A stretch of DNA of 64,000 nucleotides, from NCBI GenBank assembly GCA_964524185.1, contig CAZGCI010000010.1:1-64000 (forward strand). Reading direction: 5' to 3'. Source of the DNA: Thiohalocapsa sp964524185. Its GTDB lineage: Bacteria; Pseudomonadota; Gammaproteobacteria; Chromatiales; Chromatiaceae. The position numbers and the translations under genes were made by a program. Of this stretch, positions 8,658 to 21,047 are shown piece after piece; position 1 is the stretch's first letter, and every line of letters starts with the position of its first letter. A model generated the notes under the pieces. The model worked only from the letters and a program-made list of their open reading frames with translations. It was not told the DNA's origin and did no database searches.

Positions 8658-8687
8658 GCGGTTATGACGCAACCCACTCATCCACCG

Positions 8688-8723
8688 CCGATCCTACTGC
8701 CGATCCCATTTCCGATCCCATTC
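8688..8723 (+). repeat. Three tandem 12-bp repeats before the 8736 start
   Basis: Units CCGATCCTACTG, CCGATCCCATTT and CCGATCCCATTC run head to tail and end directly at the SD sequence AGGAG (8724-8728). Copy-number change here would shift distances upstream of the SD of the 8736 gene, so it is a possible variable site. Confidence 0.75.
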
Positions 8724-8735
8724 AGGAGCCTATCG

Positions 8736-9233
8736 ATGCACAAGACCGACCTCTGGCCGCCCTTTCTGCTGCTGTTGCTCCTGTTGCCCGGCATGGCGGC
8801 TGCCGAGAAGCCCAGCGACGCCAACGCCCTGGCCGATGTCAGCGCCGGCAAGATCGCCTGGGACATCAACATGGACAGTGCCGAGAAGCTGCTGCTGTAT
8901 CTTAAGGTCATGGATGAGACCTACGAGGACCTGAAGCGCCAGGGCGTGGAGCCGGACATGGTGCTGACCTTTCGCGGCCCGTCGGTGCGCCTGATCACCA
9001 GCGACCGGACCGATGTGCCCCTCGACCAGGAGGTGCACCTCGACGGCGTCGCCGAGCAGATCAAGGCCATGCTGGACAAGCCGAATGTCCGCGCCGAGGC
9101 CTGCTCCGTGGCCACACGCCTGACCGGCGTGGATCCCGCCACCCTGCTGCCGGGCGTCGAGCACGTCGGCAACACCTTCGTCTCGCAGATCGGCTATCAG
9201 GCCAAGGGTTACGCCATCATCCCAATCATGTGA
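8736..9233 (+). CDS. Exported DsrE-like protein
   Basis: A 165-aa protein with a clear signal peptide (Lys-containing start, then FLLLLLLLPGMAAA, cleavage near AEK). The mature part has a DsrE-superfamily layout (KIAWDINMDSAEKLLLYLKV, then MVLTFRGPSVRLIT, and one Cys in RAEACSVATRL). Known relatives are small periplasmic proteins of sulfur-oxidising bacteria; a direct role in sulfur handling is inference. ATG 8736 is preferred over 8664 because AGGAG lies 7 bases upstream and the signal peptide starts there; the longer frame would encode a Pro-Ile repeat from the tandem DNA repeats. Confidence 0.78.
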   Translation: MHKTDLWPPFLLLLLLLPGMAAAEKPSDANALADVSAGKIAWDINMDSAEKLLLYLKVMDETYEDLKRQGVEPDMVLTFRGPSVRLITSDRTDVPLDQEVHLDGVAEQIKAMLDKPNVRAEACSVATRLTGVDPATLLPGVEHVGNTFVSQIGYQAKGYAIIPIM

Positions 9234-9620
9234 CCTCCCGCCTGCGCCGCGGCGGTCGGCAGGCTCAGCGGCGCACGCCGAGCCAGGCCAGCCGCCCCAG
9301 CTTCTCCAGCAGCAGCAGCCAGGGCAACCCGTGCAGCAGCTGCTCGAATTGGGAGGCGCTGCGCGTTGAACAGGATTGTTCCCGTCATCGTTTTCGCGCC
9401 TTTCGGAGTGCCTTATCTCCGCCAAGCGCCACCGTCGAATGACCGCCATCGAGCCAGCGGCTGTGGCCGGCCTGCCAGCGCCGGCTCAGCAGCGCGTCAC
9501 GACGCTGGAGCACCGCGACCCTCACTGCGGGGTCGGCATCCTATACTTCAAGGACAGCTTGAACCGCACCGGGCCGGCCCAGGGCCCACCTGAGCCGCAG
9601 TCAGGTACGCGGAGGTGATC
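9234..9620. other. Intergenic region with possible gene remnant
   Basis: No intact gene is supported. Just after 9233 there is a GC hairpin (CCTGC...GCAGG around 9241-9262) without a T run. On the minus strand about 9268-9390 a short frame ends in LEKLGRLAWLGVRR and stop; it looks like the tail of a decayed gene but is too short to name. The last bases hold the strong SD GGAGGTGATC for the next gene. Confidence 0.4.
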
Positions 9621-11575
9621 GTGAAGGCTTCAACGCAGCACAACGCGCCCGCATCCATGGGCGTTGCAACGGCAGTCGGCGCGACAAACGCGGCCGACGC
9701 CACCGCGCCAGCACCGGCAGCGCCGCCGATCTCCGCAGCGACAGCCCGCACGCTGGCAGGGCTCTTCGCGCAGCGGGTGGATCGCACACCGGGCGCAACG
9801 GCCTATCGCCAGTGCGAGGGCGACACCTGGCGCGACTACAGCTGGCGCGAGCTGGCCCGCCTGGTGGAGCGGTGGCAACGGGGCCTCGCCGCCGAGGGGC
9901 TGGCGCCGGGCGAGCGGGTGGCCGTGGCCCTGCCGAACAGCGTGGACTGGGTCTGCTTCGATCAGGCCGCCCTGTCGCTGGGGCTGGTGACGGTGCCGCT
10001 CTACACCACCGACAGCGCCGGCAACATGGCGCACATCCTGGCCGACAGCGATGCACGGCTCCTGCTACTCGAGGACGACGCACAATGGGCCGCCATACTG
10101 GCCCGCGACACGCCCCTGCCGCAGCTCAAGCGCGTGCTCTGCCGGCACCGCAACGCCGCCAATACCGACCCGCGCCTGTGCAGCCTGCACGACTGGTTGC
10201 CGGGCCGCACCGACGACGGCCCGACGCCCTATGCGGCAAGCGCCGTTGACGCCGCCCACAGCCCCGCCAACGAAGCCGACCCCGACCCGGACGCCACGGC
10301 CACCCTGGTCTACACCTCGGGCACCACGGGGCCGCCCAAGGGCGTGATGCTCTCGCACCGGAACATCCTGAGCAACGCCGAGGCCGTTCTGATGCGCATC
10401 CCGGCGTACCCGACGGATTGCTTCCTATCCTTCCTGCCCCTGGCGCATGCCTTTGAGCGCACCGTGGGCTATTACTTGCCCATGATGGCGGGCTGCACGG
10501 TGGCCTATGCCCGCTCCATCGAGCAACTGCGCGAGGATCTGCTCAGCGTCCGCCCGACGGTGCTCCTGTCGGTGCCGCGCGTGTACGACAAGATCTATGC
10601 AGCCATCCAGGCCAAGCTCGGGCGCGCCGGCATCAAGCGCCTGCTGTTCGAGACCACCGTCCGGCTGGGCTGGCGACGCTTCGAGGCCGCCCAGGGGCGC
10701 CGCCCGCCGCCGGGGCCGCTGAATCGCCTATTGTGGCCGCTGCTCCACCGGCTGGTGGCCGCCCCCGTGCTGGAGCGCCTCGGCGGGCGGCTGCGGGTGG
10801 CGGTGAGCGGCGGCGCACCGTTGTCCGCCACCGTGGCCAGGTGCTTCGTCTCGCTCGGGCTGCCGTTGACGGAGGGCTACGGGCTGACCGAGGCCGCGCC
10901 AGTGGTCACCAACGTCGGCGTCCTGGACTTCCGCCCCGGCTTCGTCGGCCTGCCGCTGCCGGGGGTGGAGCTACGACTAGGCCCGCAACAGGAGATCGAT
11001 GTGCGCGGACCCAACGTCACCAAGGGCTACTGGGGCCAGCCGGAGGCCACCGCGACGGCCATCGACACCGACGGCTGGCTGCACACCGGCGACGTGGGCG
11101 AGCTCCAGGACGGCTACGTGCGCATCCGCGGCCGGCTCAAGGAGATCATCGTCACCTCCACCGGCGAGAAGGTGCCGCCCGGCGCCGTGGAGGCAGCGCT
11201 GACCATGGCGCCCCTGTTCGATCAGGCCATGGCGGTGGGCGAGGGCCAGCCCTACCTCACCGCCGTGCTGGTGCTGGCGGAGGCCCCCTGGCGCGAGCTT
11301 GCACAGCAGCTGGGCGTCGACGCGGATGACCCCGCTGCCCTGCACGCCCCGAACGTCCTTGCCGCGGCGCAGGCCATTGGGGATGCGCAGCTCGAGGACT
11401 TCCCGCGCCCGGCGCAGGTGCACGGCCTGCACCTCACCCGCACGCCCTGGACCACCGAGAACGGTCTCATGACACCCACCATGAAGCTCAAGCGCGATGC
11501 GCTGCTGGCAGCCTTCGCCGACGCCATCGACGGCCTCTACCGCCGGCCGCGCCCCCCTCGCAGCGAGGCCCGCCG

Positions 11576-11579
<4 letters not shown>
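9621..11579 (+). CDS. Long-chain acyl-CoA synthetase (AMP-forming, FadD15-like)
   Basis: A 652-aa adenylate-forming ligase that activates a fatty acid with ATP and CoA. The phosphate loop YTSGTTGPPKGVMLSH lies near residue 232; EGYGLTEAAPVV and DGWLHTGDVGEL are intact. The insertion after the first half (KLGRAGIKRLLFETTVRLGW) is typical of the long FAA1/FadD15 type. GTG 9621 is chosen because the near-perfect SD GGAGGTGATC ends just before it; GTG 9615 lies inside the SD. It overlaps the next gene by 4 bases (TTGA), so the two are translationally coupled, and it may supply activated acyl chains to the downstream fusion enzyme. Confidence 0.9.
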
Positions 11580-14512
<2,933 letters not shown>

Positions 14513-14631
14513 AGGGAGCCTGACGGCACGGGGACAGGCCAGCTGGCGCACACGCCCAACCGCCTGTGCGAGAATCCGCGCCACGGGACTGCATCGTTGT
14601 GCCCTAAGTTGTTACCTCAAGGAATTACGGA

Positions 14632-15939
14632 TTGAACATCAACGACATGGCAGGCGGCGCTGTGGGCGCAGAGGATGAGCGCATCGTCATCATCGGCGCC
14701 GGGGCATCCGGTCTTGCGCTGGGTTGGCTCTTGTCCGAGATGGGCAAGCGGGTCACGGTGCTGGAGGCGGCGCCGCGCATCGGCGGGCTGGCCCGGACCT
14801 TCCTGTGGCATGACCTGCCCTGCGACATCGCCCCGCATCGGCTGCATACGGACGACCAACCGGTGCTGCAGGCCATTCAGGGCCTGGTGCCGCTGCGGGA
14901 GTTCCGGCGCAACAGCCGCATCCTGATGCGCGATAAGCAGATCCAGGACCCCATCAACCCCATCGAGCTGCTGCTGCGCTTTCCGCCACACATCGGGTTT
15001 AAGTTGGTGTGGGGCTTTCTGAACCGCCCGAAGCTCCCCGAGACCTCCTTCGAGGCCATGGCCCTGAACCGCTACGGCCGCGGCCTGTACGATTTCTTCT
15101 TTGAGCCGTACACCAAGAAGATGTTCGGCGTGCCGCCGGGCGAGATCTCCGCCACCTGGGGACGCGAAAAGCTCCGCGCCTCTGGGCTACTGGACGTGCT
15201 GAAACGGCAATCCAAGACCTTCTTCAACACCTTCTGGTACCCGGCCCAGGGCGGCTACGGCAGCATCTGCGATGCCATGGCGGCCCGCACCCGCGGCGAG
15301 ATCCGGCTCTCGGCAGCCGTCACCGGCCTGGACCACGACGATGGGCGCATCAGCGCCGTGCAATACCGGGCCGATGGCAGCGAGCAGCGGCTCGCCTGTG
15401 ACCGGGTCTTCTCCACCATACCGGCAACGGTGCTCGCACGCATGCTCGGTAGCGAGCTGAAGCTGCGCTTCAAGGGCGTCCAGCTGGTCTATCTGCACAT
15501 CGCCAAGGCCCAGGCCCTGCCCTATCAGTGGGTCTACTGGGGAGACGGCGATGTGGTCATCAACCGGATGGCCGAATTCAAGCACTTTCATCCCGACCTG
15601 CCGCACACCGATCGCACCGTGCTGTGCGCCGAAGTCACGGTGGACACCCAGCAGCCTGTGGAGGACGTGCTCGCGGCACTGGAGCGCTATCAGCTGGTCC
15701 GCCGCGACGAGGTGCTGGACAGCATGGTCCTCACCGAGGGCTGCGGTTATCCGGTCTATGACCGCGGCTTCGAGGCGGCCAAGGCGCAGGCGCAGGCGCT
15801 GTTCGGGCGTTTTGGCAACCTGCACTGCGTCGGGCGCAACGCGGAGTTTCGCCACATCGAGACGGACGAGGACATCGCCTCCGCCGCCAACTGCCTGCGC
15901 GGTATCTACGGGGCCGATGCCGTCCGCCTAGGCGCATGA
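14632..15939 (+). CDS. FAD-dependent amine-oxidase-like protein (UGM/protoporphyrinogen-oxidase-like)
   Basis: A 435-aa flavoprotein with an N-terminal FAD-binding fold (VIIGAGASGLALGWLLSEMG, then LEAAPRIGGLART). The middle resembles the UDP-galactopyranose mutase/protoporphyrinogen oxidase superfamily (GLYDFFFEPYTKKMFGVPP, WYPAQGGYGSICDAMA), and the C-terminal FAD contact is in LHCVGRNAEFRH. The substrate is unknown; relatives lie in polysaccharide and lipid loci. The TTG start at 14632 has AAGGA 8 bases upstream; ATG 14647 is an alternative. It overlaps the next gene by 4 bases. A paralogue lies at 37176-38546. Confidence 0.82.
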   Translation: MNINDMAGGAVGAEDERIVIIGAGASGLALGWLLSEMGKRVTVLEAAPRIGGLARTFLWHDLPCDIAPHRLHTDDQPVLQAIQGLVPLREFRRNSRILMRDKQIQDPINPIELLLRFPPHIGFKLVWGFLNRPKLPETSFEAMALNRYGRGLYDFFFEPYTKKMFGVPPGEISATWGREKLRASGLLDVLKRQSKTFFNTFWYPAQGGYGSICDAMAARTRGEIRLSAAVTGLDHDDGRISAVQYRADGSEQRLACDRVFSTIPATVLARMLGSELKLRFKGVQLVYLHIAKAQALPYQWVYWGDGDVVINRMAEFKHFHPDLPHTDRTVLCAEVTVDTQQPVEDVLAALERYQLVRRDEVLDSMVLTEGCGYPVYDRGFEAAKAQAQALFGRFGNLHCVGRNAEFRHIETDEDIASAANCLRGIYGADAVRLGA

Positions 15940-16961
15940 AGCAACTCGTGAGCCTCACCGTTGCGGCGGCCGTCACCGCCGCTACGCTGAGCTATGCCCT
16001 GTGGGGCACGGACCTGCCCGCCCTATGGCAGACCCTGCGCGACGGCAACCTCTGGGTGCTGCCGCCCTTCCTGGTGGTGCTGGTGGTCTTTTTCGTGAGT
16101 AACGCTCACCGCTGGGGGCTCCTGCTCCGTCCCTTCGGGCGGTTCGGCATCCGCGCGCTAATGCCGTCGATGATGATCGGCTTCGCCGCCAACAATGTGC
16201 TGCCGCTGCGCGTCGGCGAGCTGATCCGCGCCCACCTGCTGGCGCGCGATGCGGGCCTGTCCGCCCCTGTGTCCAGGAGCGGCGCCCTCATGAACCTGAC
16301 GCTGGAGCGCCTGCTGGACCTCATCGGCATCCTCGCCATCTACAGCGCGGCGCTGGCGCTGCTGCCGGCGGCGCCGGCGGGCTTTCGCGCCAGTGCCTGG
16401 CTCGCCGGCGCGGCCATCCTGGGACTCGGCGCCGTGCTGGCCGCCTTGTTGCTCTTGCCGCGGCAGGTGGATGCCCTGTGGCAGCGGCTCTCCGCCTGGC
16501 TGCCGACGACGCTGCGCAGCCGCGGCAGCATCTACCTGGTGCAGTTTGAGCAGGGGCTGGCTGCCATGCGCAGGCCCGGCACCGCGCTGCTGCTCGTCGT
16601 CTACTCCATCGCCCGTTGGTTGCTGGCCGTCGCCCTCGCCTGGCTGGCGCTCTATGCCTATGCGGGCGCGGTGCCGTTCCCGCTGGCCATGGTCACCATC
16701 GGGATCACGGCCTTCGCCGTCGCGCTGCCGAGCGCACCGGGGTTCGTGGGGCCCATCCAGGCGGCCTTTGTCTTTGCACTGACGCCCTTCGGCATAGACC
16801 GCGAGGTGGCCCTGGCCGCGAGCGTGCTCTTCCTACTCGGGCACTGGATTCCGATTACCGCCGTCGGCGCCGCCTTCCTGGCACGCCGGCACCTGTCGTT
16901 TCGTGAGCTGGCCGCCCGCGCCGAGGCCGCGGCGGACGCCCCAGCGGAGCCCGCGCCATGA
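15936..16961 (+). CDS. Flippase-like integral membrane protein (LPG-synthase TM family)
   Basis: A 341-aa polytopic membrane protein with about eight hydrophobic helices. The family signature is GFAANNVLPLRVGELIRAHL around residues 75-95, followed by LTLERLLDLIGI, and near the C-terminus ALPSAPGFVGPIQAAF. This is the lysylphosphatidylglycerol synthase transmembrane region (PF03706-like, YbhN/AglD type), often proposed to move lipid-linked molecules. No catalytic soluble domain is attached. It overlaps both neighbours by 4 bases, so it belongs to one operon with the flavoprotein and the GT-C-like protein. A related protein lies at 38621-39676. Confidence 0.85.
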   Translation: MKQLVSLTVAAAVTAATLSYALWGTDLPALWQTLRDGNLWVLPPFLVVLVVFFVSNAHRWGLLLRPFGRFGIRALMPSMMIGFAANNVLPLRVGELIRAHLLARDAGLSAPVSRSGALMNLTLERLLDLIGILAIYSAALALLPAAPAGFRASAWLAGAAILGLGAVLAALLLLPRQVDALWQRLSAWLPTTLRSRGSIYLVQFEQGLAAMRRPGTALLLVVYSIARWLLAVALAWLALYAYAGAVPFPLAMVTIGITAFAVALPSAPGFVGPIQAAFVFALTPFGIDREVALAASVLFLLGHWIPITAVGAAFLARRHLSFRELAARAEAAADAPAEPAP

Positions 16962-18379
16962 CCTGTATCCGCACCGCGCTGTACGCACTCAGCGCTGCCG
17001 ACGGTGCCTGGCTGTTCAGCCGTGCCGTGCTCGTGCTGTTGGCGCTGCGGCTCGGCCTGTTGCTGCTCCTGTGGGCCGTCGGCGGCGAGCCGCTGCAGCC
17101 GGACTCACCGCTGTACCTACAACTGGCCGCGGGCCTGGCGGAGCAAGGCTGGTTCTCCGCCAGCCTCACGACCTTTCAACCAGAGGTCTTTCGCACGCCG
17201 GGCTACCCCGCCTATTTGGCCTTGTTCTACCCGACGGGGCTACCGACAGGGCTCAATCACCTATTCTGGCCGCTGCTGGTGCAGGAGGGCCTGTACCTGG
17301 TCAGCGTGGGCATCTTCTACATCGGCACGCGGACGCTGCTGGACCTCGGCCTGGCGCGGGCGGTGGTGATATTCCTGCTCATCGAGCCCGGCGGCATCGC
17401 CTACCCGAAGCTCCTGTTGAGCGACACGCTCCACCTGGCCCTGATCGTACCCGCCGTCTTCGCGCTGGGCGGGCACCTCCGGACCCAGCGCTGGTCCTGG
17501 CTCATCACCGCCGGAGTGCTGCTGGGCGCCGCCGCCTGGGTGCGCCCGGCGGCCTTTTTGCTGCCGGTGGTGTTCGCGCCGGTGCTGATTGTAGCCAGCC
17601 GTTTTCGACGCGCCGGCTTTATCCGCGCGGGGGTGCTCGTGCTGGTGACCACGTTGACGCTGAGTCCGTGGCTGGCCCGTAACCAGAGCGTCTTCGGCAC
17701 GCCCTACCTCTCCGGGCAGGCCAGCAACATGTTCGCCAACTACCACCTGCCCTACGTCTGGGAGGTGACACGCGGCCTGCCCTTCCAAGACGGCCAGCGT
17801 GAGGTGGCTGCGCTCACCGAGCAGGCCGTCGCGGAGGCGGAGGCCGAGTTGGGCAGGGCACTCAATGCCGTGGAGCGGCTCAACGTCCAACAGGCCCTTG
17901 CGCTGGCCGAGCTCAAGCAGCATCCGGCGCCCTATGCCCAGCGCTGGATCATCGGCATGCTCAAGACCCTGCTCGGCCCCGGCCTGCTGGACGCCTACGC
18001 CGCCTATGGCCACCAGCCCGAGCGCATCCGCTTCGCGGCCATCGACGAGGCATCGTTCACGCGCAAGGTCACACAATTCCTGGCCGGCCAAGACCTACTG
18101 GTGCTCACCGAGGTGCTGCTGCGCGGGCTCCTCCTCGGCCTCGCACTCATCGGCGCCCTCGTCATCCTGCGCTCCGGCAACCCGTTCCTGTGGATCATCC
18201 TGCTCTTCACCGCCTACACCATCGCCATCCCCGGCCCCATGGGCCTCACCCGGCTACGCTTCGCGGCGGAGGGGTTTCTGTTTTTGCAGGCGTGGCTGGG
18301 GTTGCGGTGCCTCTGGCGGGCCCTTGCGGCCGTCCATTCCTGGGGCAGCCAGCTGCGCCAAGCAGGCGCGTTGCACTAA
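16958..18379 (+). CDS. GT-C-like polytopic membrane protein (ArnT/PMT-type)
   Basis: A 473-aa membrane protein with about ten hydrophobic segments. An early loop contains GGEPLQPDSPLYLQLAAGLAE and TFQPEVFRTPGYPAYLALFYP, the usual place of the catalytic acidic residue in GT-C enzymes using polyprenyl-phosphate sugars. A large hydrophilic loop spans about residues 245-375 and final helices close the protein. Donor and acceptor cannot be told. It is the last gene of the 9621-18379 run, with a 4-base overlap upstream; a MITE-like element follows 58 bp after its stop. Confidence 0.75.
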   Translation: MTCIRTALYALSAADGAWLFSRAVLVLLALRLGLLLLLWAVGGEPLQPDSPLYLQLAAGLAEQGWFSASLTTFQPEVFRTPGYPAYLALFYPTGLPTGLNHLFWPLLVQEGLYLVSVGIFYIGTRTLLDLGLARAVVIFLLIEPGGIAYPKLLLSDTLHLALIVPAVFALGGHLRTQRWSWLITAGVLLGAAAWVRPAAFLLPVVFAPVLIVASRFRRAGFIRAGVLVLVTTLTLSPWLARNQSVFGTPYLSGQASNMFANYHLPYVWEVTRGLPFQDGQREVAALTEQAVAEAEAELGRALNAVERLNVQQALALAELKQHPAPYAQRWIIGMLKTLLGPGLLDAYAAYGHQPERIRFAAIDEASFTRKVTQFLAGQDLLVLTEVLLRGLLLGLALIGALVILRSGNPFLWIILLFTAYTIAIPGPMGLTRLRFAAEGFLFLQAWLGLRCLWRALAAVHSWGSQLRQAGALH

Positions 18380-18437
18380 GCGAGAGGGGTCGCCGTCATG
18401 CACCGCCGCCGCGGATGTGTCCGTGGTTAGGGGCTGG

Positions 18438-18578
18438 CCGCAAATAACCTGTGCAGATTGCGCCGCAATTGCGTTCGCTTTCGCGAAGCGGCGAGGGGCG
18501 CATAGCCGGGCTATGTAAGCCTCGCCGCGACAAAGAAAGCGGGCGAAAGTGCAAGCAAGGTGTGCAGGTTATTTGCGG
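18438..18578. mobile_element. MITE-like hairpin element, 141 bp
   Basis: The ends are exact inverted repeats: CCGCAAATAACCTG at 18438-18451 and CAGGTTATTTGCGG at 18565-18578. The interior folds back on itself: GCGGCGAGG pairs with CCTCGCCGC, and the centre is CATAGCCGGGCTATG. Tracts GCTTTCGC and GCGAAAG also face each other. It carries no ORF, so it would need a transposase in trans. A clear target duplication is not visible. It fills most of the 306-bp gap at 18380-18685, which otherwise has no gene. Confidence 0.75.
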
Positions 18579-18685
18579 ACGGTCCCTTAGCGCGTGGCCC
18601 GCGCCCGCGCCGGCGACGCCCCTGGATGCCGCGACAGAGCCTCGGCCGATCCGCTGATCATGAAGGCCAGCGCCGGCGGCATCGG

Positions 18686-19921
18686 CTAGCCAGGCCTCGT
18701 GCCAGCCAGCAGCTCACGGTACACAGATAGGGTTTCCTCGGTCACCCGGCCAATGCCGAAGGCCGCCTCAGCCAGCCGTCGTGACGCGCGGCCGTAGGTC
18801 GCGCGCAGCTCGGTATCCTCTGCCAGCCGCGCCAGCGCCTCCGCAAGCGCCGCCGCGTCGCGAGGTGGCACCAGAAAGCCGTTCTCGCCCGCTTGAACCA
18901 CCTCGCGGCAGCCGGGCACGTCCGTAGCCACCAACGGCAGCCCCGCAGCAGCCGCCTCGATCAGGATGGTCGGCAGCCCTTCGCGGTAGGACGGCAGACA
19001 AACGATATGCGCCTGAGCCAGCACTGCCGGCATGTCCGCACGGTGGCCCCACCACTCGACGGCGCCGCTGTCGTGCCACTGGCGAAGCTGCGCCTCCGGC
19101 ACAGCGGAGGGGTTGCTTGGGTCCGGCTTGCCGACGAGCACCATGCGCGCCGGGACGCCGCGGGCGCGCAGCAGCGCCGCCGCGTCCACGAACTCCTGCA
19201 GGCCCTTGTCCCAGAGCATGCGCGAGGCCAGCACGACGGTCACCGGACCAGCGGGCGGTGGCTGAGGCCGAAAGCGTGCCAAGTCGACACCGGCACCGCG
19301 GATGAGCGTGGCGTCGACGCCCGCATTGCGCCTCAGCTCAGCTTGGTCGTCCGGGTTCTGCACGATGACCCGCGCCCGCGGCTGCCCAAGCAGCACGCGG
19401 TATGCCAGGGTGAGCCCCGCCTTCAGCCAGCGCGCCCGGCGGGTGCGTGCGGTGAACACATAACCCATGCCGGCGAGGGTCGCCACCAACGCCGGTGCCC
19501 GCCCGAGCCGCGTGGCGAGCGCGCCGTATAAGACCGGCTTCTGAGCAATAGCGTGCAGCAGCACGGGCCGCTCCGTGCGCAGCACGCGCAGAACCGCCTG
19601 CAGCGAGCGCCATTCCTCGCGCGGACGCATGCCCTGGCGAGACAAGGGGATTGCGTGCAGACGCAGGCCCGCAGCCTCGATCCGAGCGACCAGCTCCGGG
19701 TCGGTCGTCGACGTCATCAGCACCACATCGTGGCCTGCGGCCTGAACAGCTTGCGCGAGCGGCAGCCAGTGCAGACAGAAGTACCAGTCCACTGACACGT
19801 AGAAGATCACCGGGCCGCGGTGAACAGCGGCAGCATCGGGCGCGCGGCGAGCCAGAGAGACCGTGCCCTTCTTGCCCGTCGCGACACCCAGCGCGGCAGC
19901 GAAGCACTCACCCATCGGCAT
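18686..19921 (-). CDS. Glycosyltransferase family 4
   Basis: A 411-aa GT4 enzyme of the kind that builds O-antigen or capsule repeats. The first 37 residues are a variable extension before the fold begins at GPVIFYVSVDWYFCLHWLPL. The C-terminal donor domain has VVLASRMLWDKGLQEFVDAA and the E-x7-E motif in CLPSYREGLPTILIEAAAAG. It most resembles sugar transferases acting on lipid-linked acceptors. ATG 19921 overlaps the end of the upstream GT4 (stop 19908) by 14 bases, so the two form an operon transcribed toward 18.7 kb. Sugar specificity is unknown. Confidence 0.85.
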   Translation of the reverse strand: MPMGECFAAALGVATGKKGTVSLARRAPDAAAVHRGPVIFYVSVDWYFCLHWLPLAQAVQAAGHDVVLMTSTTDPELVARIEAAGLRLHAIPLSRQGMRPREEWRSLQAVLRVLRTERPVLLHAIAQKPVLYGALATRLGRAPALVATLAGMGYVFTARTRRARWLKAGLTLAYRVLLGQPRARVIVQNPDDQAELRRNAGVDATLIRGAGVDLARFRPQPPPAGPVTVVLASRMLWDKGLQEFVDAAALLRARGVPARMVLVGKPDPSNPSAVPEAQLRQWHDSGAVEWWGHRADMPAVLAQAHIVCLPSYREGLPTILIEAAAAGLPLVATDVPGCREVVQAGENGFLVPPRDAAALAEALARLAEDTELRATYGRASRRLAEAAFGIGRVTEETLSVYRELLAGTRPG

Positions 19922-21047
19922 GCGGCGGGATCAGTTCACCATAAAGTGCAGCGTAGCGCGCAGCGACCGCGGGCAGCGAAAACTGCTCCAGGATGCGCGA
20001 ACGCGCTGCGGCGCCGAGCGCCTCCCGTTCGGCCGTCGACAGGACAAGCAGCGCCTGCATGGCGCCAGCAACTGCCGCCGCATCATGCGGCGCTACGACC
20101 CGACCCGTACCGCCGATGATGCGCGCCGCGTCCCCCACGTCGGTTGCGACGCAGGGCACTCCGCAGGACATGGCCTCCCCGATCACGAGCGGGAACGCCT
20201 CGCCGAACGCCGACGACAGCACCATGAGATCTAGGGCCGCCAGCAGGCGACCCACGTCCGAGCGCAGGCCGAGCAAATGAAAGCGCTCGGCAAAACCGGT
20301 TTCGTCAATCCAGTGGGCGAGCGTTTCGTTGTTGCGTTCACAACCCTTGCCGACCAACACGCAATGGAGGTTCGGGTGCTGCCCGGCCAGCTGCCCGACT
20401 GCACTGACAAAGTTCTGGTGGTCCTTTTGCGGGTCGAAGCGTGCGACCTTCCCGACGAGAATCGCATCCTCGGCGAGGCCGAGCTCCGCGCGCACCGCCG
20501 TGCGATACGGCGGATGCGGGTGCAGGGCCGTTGTATCGAAACCGTTCGGGATCGAGACGAAACGCTCCGCGGCGTACCCTTGCCGGACGTGGATGGAAAC
20601 GCCGGCGTCCGAGCACGAGACGATTCTTGTCGGTAAGCGACGCGAAAGTGCCGCGCAGGCTTGGACGACCCAGCGCGTCGCGCGCTTGGTGTGCCGAGGG
20701 TCGAGGTCTGTGTTGTGCAGACCCCAGACAATCGGAATTCCGCCGACCACGCGCGCCGCCAACCCGCCCAGAAGATCGGCGTGGTACATCCACGTCTGCA
20801 CCAGGTCCGGCTGCTCAGCGCGAATGAGCCGCGCCATCCGCAACAGCGCCCGCGGATACGGCAGCCCAGGCTTCATGCCGAGCTCGTGTACTGTAACCCC
20901 CTCCTCTCTAAGCACCGGTGCAAGGGCGCCGCCACGCATCAATGACAATACTGTCGACTCGAACCCCGCCTGCCCGAGCGGGCCAATCAAAGCGGCGAGT
21001 ATGCGCTCCGCGCCCCCGACGTCGAGGTCCGTGATGATATGCAGCAC
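19908..21047 (-). CDS. Glycosyltransferase family 4
   Basis: A 379-aa GT4 (WbnH/PglJ-like in layout). With the chosen GTG start the product begins (M)LHIITDLDVGGAERILAA, the typical acceptor-side glycine loop. The donor domain has VGKVARFDPQKDHQNFVSA and the motif LSSAFGEAFPLVIGEAMSCG. The frame is open to 21275 but the extra residues look non-conserved and Ser/Arg-rich, so GTG 21047 is preferred; no strong SD supports either. It is first in the minus-strand pair with the GT4 at 18686-19921. Confidence 0.83.
   Translation of the reverse strand: MLHIITDLDVGGAERILAALIGPLGQAGFESTVLSLMRGGALAPVLREEGVTVHELGMKPGLPYPRALLRMARLIRAEQPDLVQTWMYHADLLGGLAARVVGGIPIVWGLHNTDLDPRHTKRATRWVVQACAALSRRLPTRIVSCSDAGVSIHVRQGYAAERFVSIPNGFDTTALHPHPPYRTAVRAELGLAEDAILVGKVARFDPQKDHQNFVSAVGQLAGQHPNLHCVLVGKGCERNNETLAHWIDETGFAERFHLLGLRSDVGRLLAALDLMVLSSAFGEAFPLVIGEAMSCGVPCVATDVGDAARIIGGTGRVVAPHDAAAVAGAMQALLVLSTAEREALGAAARSRILEQFSLPAVAARYAALYGELIPPHADG

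Noticed and set aside
9268..9449. Possible gene remnant on the minus strand (tail LEKLGRLAWLGVRR)
   Set aside because: Too short to assign and no second fragment was found nearby.
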